From Caldilineaceae bacterium (GTDB lineage Bacteria > Chloroflexota > Anaerolineae > Caldilineales > Caldilineaceae): DNA of 15,831 bases. The stretch covers positions 1-15,831 of the forward strand of contig JACSRH010000077.1 of assembly GCA_014879855.1 (NCBI GenBank), read 5' to 3'. Both the position numbers and the translations under genes were made by a program. The number at the start of each line of letters is the position of its first letter. Positions within the stretch are counted from its first letter, which is position 1. Below, in pieces: positions 10,497 to 15,831 of this stretch. The notes below the pieces were generated by a model, which was not told the DNA's origin, did no database searches, and saw only the letters and a program-made list of their open reading frames with translations.

Positions 10497-10543
10497 GGCC
10501 AAATATTGCGCCTTTGGTTTGCACCAAGGCCGGCTATTGGCGC
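10497..10543 (+). other. Nested inverted repeat after the DUF1800-DUF1501 operon
   Basis: Four bases after the DUF1501 stop, GCCAAATA (10498-10505 approx.) pairs with TATTGGC (10535-10541) and encloses GCCTTTGG (10510-10517 approx.) pairing with CCAAGGC (10524-10530). Each stem has one bulged base. There is no T-run, so it is a structured 3' end or a weak terminator rather than a canonical one. Confidence 0.4.
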
Positions 10544-10584
10544 GGAGGACCTTCATCCCGCTCGTCCATGAGTTGTGGCAGTAT

Positions 10585-10590
10585 TATAAT
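10585..10590 (+). promoter_or_regulatory. Candidate -10 box of the glutaredoxin gene
   Basis: A perfect TATAAT sits 38 bases before the ATG at 10629 in a small AT-rich island. It is part of the palindrome TATAATTATA (10585-10594). No good -35 element lies 16-18 bases upstream. Confidence 0.4.
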
Positions 10591-10628
10591 TATAGGCTGG
10601 TTACTGTCATCTGGTTAGGATCGACTTC

Positions 10629-10874
10629 ATGGCTGACTTGCTGCTGTACACAACTTCACTCTGCCCGGATTGCTGGCGCGTCAAAACGGTGTTGAGCAAG
10701 TTGGGCGTCGCGTATCAGGAAATCGACATCCTCAAGGATGCAGAAGGCGCTGAAGAGATGCTGCGGCGCAGCGGCCAGCGTCACGTGCCGACGCTCATTC
10801 TCGCCGACGGCTCCGTGCTAGTCGAGCCTGACAACCTCACCCTGCTGCAAAAGGTCATGCCCCCGGCGCCATAA
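10629..10874 (+). CDS. Glutaredoxin-like / mycoredoxin-type small thiol-disulfide protein
   Basis: An 81-residue cytoplasmic redox protein with a complete thioredoxin fold of glutaredoxin size. It has the N-terminal dithiol site C12-P-D-C15 after LLLYTTSL, the cis-proline motif HVPTLI (Pro54) and the late GSVLVEPD segment where glutaredoxins bind their thiol partner. CPDC differs from the classical CPYC. In actinobacteria and Chloroflexota such proteins often act as mycoredoxin or NrdH-like reductants, but the electron donor cannot be read from the sequence. AGGA lies eight bases before the ATG. The gene stands alone: the next gene is convergent and shares a hairpin with it. Confidence 0.88.
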   Translation: MADLLLYTTSLCPDCWRVKTVLSKLGVAYQEIDILKDAEGAEEMLRRSGQRHVPTLILADGSVLVEPDNLTLLQKVMPPAP

Positions 10875-10906
10875 GCGCATGTTTTCAGCCAGCCGCCTAT
10901 CATTTT

Positions 10907-10940
10907 GAACGGGCAGCGCGTTTTACCGCGTTGCCCGTTC
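10907..10940. terminator. 14-bp hairpin between convergent genes, possible bidirectional terminator
   Basis: GAACGGGCAGCGCG (10907-10920) pairs with 10927-10940 over 14 bp with a single G-U wobble, around a six-base loop. The loop contains the TAA stop (10925-10923, minus strand) of the acetyltransferase gene, so the right arm is coding sequence. Neither side has a true T-run, so termination is plausible but not canonical. Confidence 0.5.
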
Positions 10941-11879
10941 TCCCGCGGGCAGAAAGACCCACCCGCCTGCCTCTTCCCGCCCGGCGCCGCGGGCGGTGCG
11001 CAGCGAAGGGAGATTGGCATCGTTGATCGTGCCGAGCACGAGACCATGGCGCTGTGTATCCAGGCGGGCGAGCAGTAAGCGCTGCATGGACCGGGCCAGG
11101 CCGCGCCCCCGGAAGCGCGCATCCAACATCTCTTCCATCATGACCCAGCCCGGTATGCCGCGCACCACGCCGGGCAGCGCGGCAATGACGCCGGCATAAT
11201 CTCCGTCAACCTCGACGACGTAAAGACCACCCGCGTGCGCGCACGCGGTGTATTCCTCCGCGGTGGTCTGTTGGAGTTTTCCCTGCCACGCCGGGTTGGC
11301 GGCCAGCGCACGCGCATACATCTCGGCATAGGCTGGGTAGGAGGCGCCGTCTGGATCGGCGAGCAATCGCAGTGTTGCCGTGGGCGCAGCCAGCGGCAGC
11401 CGGTTGATGGCTTCAATCGGCCCGACGACCAACCGCTGATCGCCCACGGCGCCAGGGAGTGCGCGCAGGTCGGCTCGATCGCTCGCGCTCCACCACTGGA
11501 CGGCCTGAGGCTGGAAGGTGGCAAAGTCCTCACACAGCCACTGCGTGGCGGTCAGCGCCTCGTGCGGCGTGAGGTGGCGGCTCTGCGCAAAGACGCCGAC
11601 GAAGGGACGCGCAATGTCCAGCCCATAGAAGTGGATGCCGGCCAGCACGGTCGCGTCTGCCTGCACCCGGCACGCGCGCAGCAGATACTCGTCCGCGCGG
11701 GCGCCGGGAACGGGACAGGCTTGTGCATAGCTGGCCGCGTGGCTGGGGTCGGTGCGATGTTGAATCGTCCCCTCTAATTCCTGGCGCATCGAAGCGGTGA
11801 AGGGCGCGTCGCCGACCCAGGCGCGGACAGCAGCCGGCGTGCTGTCGAGCAGCCAGGACAGATAGGCCGTGTTGTACAT
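10923..11879 (-). CDS. GNAT family N-acetyltransferase
   Basis: A 318-residue cytoplasmic protein with a C-terminal GNAT domain that should transfer an acetyl group from acetyl-CoA to an amine. The acetyl-CoA loop is R255-F-R-G258-R-G260-L-A, following the strand WVMMEEM and preceding the helix SMQRLLLARL; GTINDANLPSLRTA further on fits the conserved late Asn region of the family. Residues 1-170 show no recognised motif and may be a second, degenerate GNAT half or a substrate-binding part. The ATG at 11879 is chosen for GGAGG four bases upstream; an in-frame ATG at 11924 lacks such a site. The substrate is unknown. The gene is monocistronic and convergent with the glutaredoxin gene. Confidence 0.82.
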   Translation of the reverse strand: MYNTAYLSWLLDSTPAAVRAWVGDAPFTASMRQELEGTIQHRTDPSHAASYAQACPVPGARADEYLLRACRVQADATVLAGIHFYGLDIARPFVGVFAQSRHLTPHEALTATQWLCEDFATFQPQAVQWWSASDRADLRALPGAVGDQRLVVGPIEAINRLPLAAPTATLRLLADPDGASYPAYAEMYARALAANPAWQGKLQQTTAEEYTACAHAGGLYVVEVDGDYAGVIAALPGVVRGIPGWVMMEEMLDARFRGRGLARSMQRLLLARLDTQRHGLVLGTINDANLPSLRTARGAGREEAGGWVFLPAGERATR

Positions 11880-12123
11880 AAGTCCTCCCATCACTTTGCG
11901 GTGTGGCTTTTGGCCGCCACGCACTGCATCCTTCGGCGCAAAAAAAGCAATCTATCAGGAGACCACAGCGTCTGGCAAACGCAGGGCAAGCGCGGCAAGC
12001 CATCGGCAAGCAAGCTGCTGGCAGGTGGTGAACGGTGCGCGCCTCATCAAGCTTCGGTGCGATCCCCGGCGTACAGTAGTCTGTCTGTAAGCGAGCAACA
12101 GCTGTACGCGGGCGAATCGGAGA

Positions 12124-12128
12124 GGAGG
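12124..12128 (+). promoter_or_regulatory. Ribosome binding site deciding a TTG start
   Basis: GGAGG within GAGGAGG lies five bases before TTG at 12134. The next codons give the beta-strand and P-loop at once, and no in-frame ATG precedes the P-loop, so TTG must be the start. Confidence 0.8.
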
Positions 12129-12133
12129 CAACA

Positions 12134-12730
12134 TTGCGCATCCACATCGTCGGCGCCTCTGGAGCAGGCAAATCGACGCTTGCCCGCCGATTGTCCAACC
12201 ATTTTCGCTGTCGCCACGTCGAACTGGATGCTTATCGCTGGCGTCCCCTTTGGCAGAAGACGCCAGACCCTCACTTTCAGACCGTGGTGCGCCAACTGCT
12301 GCGCGGCGATGCGTGGGTCCTCGACGGGAGCTACGCCAGTGTGCGCGAACAGATCTGGGTGCGGGCGGATACGCTGATCTGGCTCGACTATCCCGCGCCG
12401 CTGATTGTCTGCCGTCTGCTGCGCCGCGGCGTGCGCGACATCGTGCAGCAGACCGATCTGTGGGGAACAGGCAATCGCGAAGGCTGGCGCTGGCTGCTGG
12501 GCAAGGAGTCGCTGGTGTTGCGTTCGCTGCACACATGGCATGATCTGCGCGCCACGCTGCCGACGATCTGCGCAGAAGGTCGCCATCGCCATCTGCGCCT
12601 GATCCATCTGCATTCGCAGCGGCAAACCGATCATTGGTTGGCCGCGGTCGAGCGCACATCTTGTCTTGTGGAGGGCGCCATGCCACCAACCGCGCGCGCT
12701 ATGGCGTTGCAGGGAAGCGGTTCAGCCTAG
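12134..12730 (+). CDS. P-loop kinase-like protein (adenylate kinase / topology modulation FlaR type)
   Basis: A 198-residue cytoplasmic P-loop NTPase. The Walker A motif GASGAGKST spans residues 7-15 directly after the first strand. HVELDAYRW follows with the acidic residue typical of substrate binding in small kinases, then WVLDGSY and LIWLDYPAPLIVCRLLRRG, the second core strand and helix. This layout matches proteins annotated as DNA topology modulation FlaR or adenylate-kinase-like. That name is historical and the true phosphate acceptor is unknown. Translation starts at TTG 12134 behind a strong GAGGAGG. The last 30 residues (VEGAMPPTARAM onward) look unstructured. A 254-base gap separates it from the divergent acetyltransferase; I see no clear promoter in that gap. 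Confidence 0.82.
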   Translation: MRIHIVGASGAGKSTLARRLSNHFRCRHVELDAYRWRPLWQKTPDPHFQTVVRQLLRGDAWVLDGSYASVREQIWVRADTLIWLDYPAPLIVCRLLRRGVRDIVQQTDLWGTGNREGWRWLLGKESLVLRSLHTWHDLRATLPTICAEGRHRHLRLIHLHSQRQTDHWLAAVERTSCLVEGAMPPTARAMALQGSGSA

Positions 12731-12971
12731 CTCGATAAAAATGCATGCTCGCTATCGGCGCAGCAATATGGCGTGCATGGTTGCCAGTTGCGAAATTTTT
12801 CACGGATCGGGCGTGGGGGCAACTCTGTACCTCAGATTGTATCCGCAATATCTCCGCACATACATAGCCGCGCAAAAGATTACAGAGTAGAGTAGTCGCT
12901 CGGAGCAATTGCGAGCAGACAACCGCAACGGCCCGTCAGCATGTCAAACAAGAATCAATGGAGGAAACCCT

Positions 12972-13724
12972 ATGAAAATTCGTTTTTTGCTCGGCTCTGT
13001 AGCGCTGGCAGCAATGTTGATGTTGAGCGCCTGCGGTCAGGACAGTGCAACCGATCAGATGCCAGCAGAACAGAATGCAGCGACTGAGATGGATGCCACT
13101 GCGCCTGAAGCGACGGAAGCTCCTCTCCAGGTCGTCGACGTGACGCCCGATGCTGAAGCAGAAGGGGACGCCATGTCGGCCGAGAGCGTCGAGATGACGC
13201 CCGCAGCGGAAGGGGAAGCTGCGGCTGCCCCAGCCGCAGAAGGCAGTTCAGATGCGGCGCTAGCGGCAACAGCGCAACTGCAGAATGTCGCAGGAGAGCC
13301 TGTGGGGACCGCCACTTTCACCGAAATGCAGGATGGCACGGTGATGATTTCGGCGCAGATCACCGGGCTGGAGAGCGATATTGTAGGGCCACACGGCATC
13401 CATATTCACCAGACAGGCGCCTGTACGCCGGACTTCGACGCCGCGGGTGGCCACTTCAACCCCACCCAGATGCAGCACGGCCTGGATAATCCAGCAGGCC
13501 CGCACATGGGGGATCTGCCCAATATTCAGATCGACGAAGCTGGCAACGGCGCTTACGAAGCGACGACCGATTTGTTTACGCTGAGTGAGGGGGACCGCTC
13601 GCTTTTCGATGATGACGGCGCTGCCATCGTGATTCATGCCGAGGCGGACGACCAAGTGACCGATCCTTCCGGCAACAGCGGCGCCCGTATTGCCTGCGGT
13701 GTGATTGTTCAGTCCGCGCCGTAA
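12972..13724 (+). CDS. sodC: Cu/Zn superoxide dismutase lipoprotein
   Basis: A 250-residue extracytoplasmic enzyme that dismutates superoxide to oxygen and hydrogen peroxide. MKIRFLLG plus a hydrophobic core and the lipobox LSAC (Cys21) predict a lipid-anchored protein. An Ala/Glu/Thr-rich acidic spacer of about 80 residues follows. The SOD domain (about 100-250) keeps every key residue: copper ligands H144, H146 and H222, the bridging H161, zinc ligands H169, H178 and D181, the disulfide pair C151 and C242, and the channel arginine R239 (SGARIACG). It is therefore probably active. The ATG at 12972 has GGAGG seven bases upstream; an upstream in-frame start at 12909 would mask the signal peptide. 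The gene is monocistronic, closed by a perfect terminator. The 241-base gap before it contains only short dyads. Confidence 0.95.
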   Translation: MKIRFLLGSVALAAMLMLSACGQDSATDQMPAEQNAATEMDATAPEATEAPLQVVDVTPDAEAEGDAMSAESVEMTPAAEGEAAAAPAAEGSSDAALAATAQLQNVAGEPVGTATFTEMQDGTVMISAQITGLESDIVGPHGIHIHQTGACTPDFDAAGGHFNPTQMQHGLDNPAGPHMGDLPNIQIDEAGNGAYEATTDLFTLSEGDRSLFDDDGAAIVIHAEADDQVTDPSGNSGARIACGVIVQSAP

Positions 13725-13772
13725 CTGCTTCAGACAGCTTCCATCCACCAGACAGCTTCAGCAAGTGAAATA

Positions 13773-13811
13773 AACAGAAAGAGGATGGTTTGCCATCCTC
13801 TTTCTGTTTTT
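13773..13811 (+). terminator. Perfect 16-bp rho-independent terminator of sodC
   Basis: The 16-base arms 13773-13788 and 13793-13808 pair without mismatch around the loop TTTG and run into five Ts (13807-13811). It lies 48 bases after the sodC stop. An 11-base direct repeat (CAGACAGCTTC at 13731 and 13749) sits between stop and hairpin. Confidence 0.95.
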
Positions 13812-13856
13812 GCTGATCTCTCATAAAAACAAAAACTGTAAGCCAGAATGCTTGAT

Positions 13857-13884
13857 TATATATAGACCGATTGGTATATCTATA
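13857..13884. promoter_or_regulatory. Operator-like dyad in the promoter of the nitroreductase-TetR operon
   Basis: An imperfect palindrome is centred between 13870 and 13871: ACCGATTGGT flanked by TATA-type half sites, so that most positions out to 13857 and 13884 are complementary. It overlaps possible promoter elements (TTGATT 13852-13857 with TATATC 13875-13880, or TTGGTA 13871-13876 with TATAAG 13896-13901). The ATAGACC half resembles boxes known for LmrA/YxaF repressors. The operon encodes a repressor of that type, so autoregulation is likely. Confidence 0.6.
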
Positions 13885-13939
13885 CTTGTTATCTTTATAA
13901 GGAATTTGCTGAGGCTACAAGCAATTGGGGAGGGAAAGA

Positions 13940-14446
13940 ATGGCAGCCGATGATACAGCAGCCAATGATACAGCAGCCAATGATACAGCAGTACAAAGTG
14001 GCCCGCCAATGCCACGCATCATGTACCAGATTGCCAACCCCATTGTCGGCGCAGTGCTGCGCTCGCCGCTGCACGGCTGGATGAGCGGACGGCTGATCCT
14101 GCTCAGCTTTACGGGTCGCAAGAGTGGCAAGCAGTACACCCTTCCCGTTGGCTACCAGCAGGAAGGGGAGCGGCTCTACCTCTTCACCCACAGCAGTTGG
14201 TGGAAGAATCTACGTGGGGGCGCACCGGTGACAGTGCAACTGCGCGGGCGCAAACGGCGCGGCGCGGCCAATGTGGTGGAGGATGAGACCACCATGCTGC
14301 AGATCGCTCACAAGATGGCGCCACAAAACGAGAAGATGGCGCGCCGTATGGGCTTTGTGGAGGAGCAGCCGGATGGACAATCTGTGCTGGTGATTCCGCC
14401 CAACGCCACTTTCCTGACCGTCGACCTGGCGGAGCCGCACGAATGA
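13940..14446 (+). CDS. F420-type nitroreductase/quinone reductase (DUF385, Ddn family)
   Basis: A 168-residue protein of the deazaflavin-dependent nitroreductase family, split beta-barrel fold, which uses reduced F420 (or in some members a flavin) to reduce quinones and nitro compounds. The family core is present: LILLSFTGRKSGKQYTLPVGY, YLFTHSSWWKNLRGGAPVTVQLRGR and the C-terminal strand ending FLTVDL. ATG 13940 is preferred because GGAGGG lies five bases upstream; a TTG at 13925 in frame is too close to that site. The N-terminus is odd: about 15 residues of DTAAN repeats from a 15-bp tandem repeat precede the conserved part, which begins near MPRIMYQIANP. The stop overlaps the next start (ATGA at 14443-14446), so it is translationally coupled to the TetR gene. 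Cofactor choice is inferred from family. Confidence 0.87.
   Translation: MAADDTAANDTAANDTAVQSGPPMPRIMYQIANPIVGAVLRSPLHGWMSGRLILLSFTGRKSGKQYTLPVGYQQEGERLYLFTHSSWWKNLRGGAPVTVQLRGRKRRGAANVVEDETTMLQIAHKMAPQNEKMARRMGFVEEQPDGQSVLVIPPNATFLTVDLAEPHE
13951..13991 (+). repeat. In-frame 15-bp tandem repeat (2.7 copies)
   Basis: TGATACAGCAGCCAA occurs at 13951-13965 and 13966-13980 exactly, then as 11 bases at 13981-13991. The period is a multiple of three, so copy changes would alter the N-terminal length of the nitroreductase without shifting the frame. Confidence 0.95.
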
Positions 14447-15015
14447 CTGCCGCTCGCGACCAGATTATTGAGACCGCCTGCGGCTTGATGGAAAGCCAGG
14501 GGTTTCACGCCACCGGTCTGAATCAGATCGTCAAGGAGAGCGGCGCGCCCAAAGGATCGCTTTATTACTACTTTCCGCAGGGCAAAGATGAGATTGCCGA
14601 GGCGGCGATTGCGCGCGCGGGCAGCGCCACGGCGCAGCGCATCACCGCGAGCCTGGCGGAGCTTGACGACCCGGCGAAGGCCGTGAGCGCGTTTGTTGGC
14701 GCCATTGCCCATCACGTGGAAGCGTCCGGCTTTCGCAGCGGCGGCCCTTTGATGACGATCGCCATGGAGACCGCCGCTACCAACACGCGGCTCAATCTAG
14801 CCTGCCGGGCTGCCTATCAGCAGTTTCAGGCCGCGTTCGAGCAGAAATTAATTGCCAGTGGCTTCAGCGCCGAACGCGCGGCGGCCCTGGCTGTGTTCAT
14901 CCTGTCGGCGATCGAGGGCGGCATCATCCTGAGCCGCACCTACCACAGTGGCGATCCGCTGCGCCGCGTCGCCGCCGAGCTGGGCGCGCTGCTGCACGCT
15001 GCCAGCCGCAGGTAA
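14443..15015 (+). CDS. TetR/AcrR family repressor, LmrA/YxaF type
   Basis: A 190-residue transcriptional repressor. The N-terminal helix-turn-helix (about residues 8-50) reads GFHATGLNQIVKESGAPKGS followed by LYYYFPQGKDEIA, the signature of the LmrA/YxaF branch of TetR regulators. The C-terminal all-helical ligand-binding and dimerisation part includes GGPLMTIAMETA and FILSAIEGGIILSRTY, also typical of this branch. Relatives in Bacillus respond to drugs or flavonoids and control efflux or quercetin dioxygenase genes. Here the start ATG overlaps the stop of the nitroreductase, so repressor and target are made from one transcript, and a dyad in the operon promoter is the likely binding site. 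The inducer is unknown; an electrophile, quinone or aromatic compound is inferred. Confidence 0.92.
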   Translation: MTAARDQIIETACGLMESQGFHATGLNQIVKESGAPKGSLYYYFPQGKDEIAEAAIARAGSATAQRITASLAELDDPAKAVSAFVGAIAHHVEASGFRSGGPLMTIAMETAATNTRLNLACRAAYQQFQAAFEQKLIASGFSAERAAALAVFILSAIEGGIILSRTYHSGDPLRRVAAELGALLHAASRR

Positions 15016-15086
15016 TCCGCATCAGTAAGCAGGTGAAATGCAACTATGAAGACACAAAGCATCTATTGAACCGACGGAGGCATGTT

Positions 15087-15716
15087 ATGAAGATTGCTGT
15101 CTTTGGCGCCAGCGGGCGCACCGGCAGGCATGTGGTGGAGCAGGCGTTGGCCGCGGGTCACGAAGTCGTCGCCTTTGCGCGCACGCCCTCCAGACTGGGC
15201 GTCGAGCATATGCATCTGACGGTGGTGCAGGGCGACGTGCAGGATAAGGCGCAGGTCAACCAGGCGGTGGCAGGCGTCGACGCGGTGATCAGCACGCTGG
15301 GGCCGACGGAGAACAAGCCCGATTACCAGGTGACGGCGGGCACGGAGAACATCATCGCTGCTATGTACGCGCACGGCGTGCGCCGGCTGGTGATCTCCGC
15401 GGGCGCGGGTGTGGGCGATCCCAACGATGCGCCTAAGTTCATGAATCACGTAGTGAATCTGCTGCTGAAACTGGTGGCGCGCCATGTCTACGAGGATATG
15501 AAGCGCGTGGTGGAGCTTGTGCGCGCGTCAAACCTGGACTGGGTGATCGTGCGCGTGCCGATGTTGACCGACGACGCGCCGACCGGCGTCGTGCAGGTAG
15601 GCTATGTGGGCAAAGGCATGGGCATGCGCATCAGCCGGGCGGACATGGCCGAGTTCATGTTGCGCCAAGTGAGCGACGATGCGTATCTGCACAAGGCGCC
15701 GGCGATCAGCAATTGA
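15087..15716 (+). CDS. NAD(P)-binding atypical SDR reductase (NmrA / BLVRB-like)
   Basis: A 209-residue Rossmann-fold protein of the atypical short-chain dehydrogenase group. The dinucleotide motif GASGRTGRH is at residues 7-15, FARTPSRL after the second strand suggests NADPH preference through its Arg residues, and DAVISTLGP, RLVISAGAGVGDP and LDWVIVRVPMLTDDAPTG follow in the order seen in flavin reductase/biliverdin reductase B and YhfK-like proteins. The classical YxxxK pair is not evident, as usual for this group. ATG 15087 has GGAGG six bases upstream; an in-frame ATG at 15033 lacks one. The 71-base gap to the TetR gene holds no terminator, so it probably belongs to the same operon. The substrate is unknown; quinone or flavin reduction would fit its neighbours. 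Confidence 0.85.
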   Translation: MKIAVFGASGRTGRHVVEQALAAGHEVVAFARTPSRLGVEHMHLTVVQGDVQDKAQVNQAVAGVDAVISTLGPTENKPDYQVTAGTENIIAAMYAHGVRRLVISAGAGVGDPNDAPKFMNHVVNLLLKLVARHVYEDMKRVVELVRASNLDWVIVRVPMLTDDAPTGVVQVGYVGKGMGMRISRADMAEFMLRQVSDDAYLHKAPAISN

Positions 15717-15726
15717 GAAAAGGGGA

Positions 15727-15780
15727 GCGCAAAGGCGCAAAGCAGCAACAAAATGCTTCGCTGTCTTTGCGTCTTTGCGT
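15727..15780 (+). terminator. 20-bp hairpin downstream of the reductase gene
   Basis: The arm 15727-15746 pairs with 15760-15780 over 20 bp, with two G-U wobbles and one bulged T (15764), around a 13-base loop. It starts 11 bases after the reductase stop. The sequence beyond is T-rich but broken by GCG, so termination is likely but not canonical. The right arm is made of the same unit as the tandem repeat that follows. Confidence 0.55.
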
Positions 15781-15831
15781 CTTTGCGTCTTTGCGTCTTT
15801 GCGTCTTTGCGTCTTTGCGTCTTTGCGTCTT
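15763..15831 (+). repeat. 8-bp tandem repeat GTCTTTGC, at least 8.6 copies, running off the window
   Basis: From 15763 to the last base the sequence repeats GTCTTTGC with no interruption (69 bases). The array is truncated by the window edge, so its full length is unknown. The inverted, slightly diverged version of the unit (GCGCAAAG twice) lies at 15727-15742. Confidence 0.97.

Noticed and set aside
12742..12781. Dyad ATGCATGC...GCGTGCAT after the kinase-like gene, considered as a terminator
   Set aside because: The 8-bp stem has a loop of more than 20 bases and no T-run, so it is too weak to annotate as a terminator.
15727..15831. CRISPR-like array
   Set aside because: Units are 8 bp and directly adjacent with no spacers, so this is a simple tandem repeat.

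Overview
The window is GC-rich bacterial chromosome with tightly spaced genes, strong GGAGG-type ribosome sites and some GTG and TTG starts. The gene set (a FadN-type fused beta-oxidation enzyme, a gingipain-like C25 peptidase, a DUF1800/DUF1501 pair, an F420-type nitroreductase, Thr/Pro-rich linkers, and secreted proteins ending in a short aromatic-Leu-Pro...Arg tail) best fits Chloroflexota, perhaps near Caldilineales. This is an inference from content; no marker gene or rRNA is present. I see no tRNA, rRNA, CRISPR array, transposase or prophage gene.

Left part (1-7077, minus strand): a bifunctional 3-hydroxyacyl-CoA dehydrogenase/enoyl-CoA hydratase, complete except for the last base of its probable stop; a long imperfect hairpin with a T-run; a 1007-residue secreted C25-family cysteine peptidase; a 359-base gap with two small palindromes; a textbook terminator; and a secreted DUF11-like protein with a C-terminal PEP-CTERM-like anchor, preceded by a plausible promoter.

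Middle (7328-10493, plus strand): two twin-arginine-type exported proteins, DUF1800 then DUF1501, 34 bases apart and surely co-transcribed. The DUF1501 protein ends in VYLPSVRR, resembling the VFLPAAQR end of the C25 peptidase. The left and middle parts thus hold four exported proteins with at least two kinds of C-terminal tail.

Right part (10629-15831): a small CPDC glutaredoxin; a convergent GNAT acetyltransferase sharing a strong hairpin with it; a P-loop kinase-like protein starting at TTG; a Cu/Zn superoxide dismutase lipoprotein closed by a perfect 16-bp terminator; then a likely redox/electrophile-response operon (F420-type nitroreductase, overlapping TetR/AcrR repressor of LmrA/YxaF type, and an NAD(P)-binding reductase) behind an operator-like dyad. 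The window ends in a 20-bp hairpin whose right arm continues into an 8-bp tandem repeat that runs off the edge.

Functionally, the window combines fatty-acid oxidation, a group of cell-surface proteins, and several redox-defence genes (glutaredoxin, SodC, nitroreductase/reductase). Only the DUF1800-DUF1501 pair and the three-gene operon at the right look like true operons.
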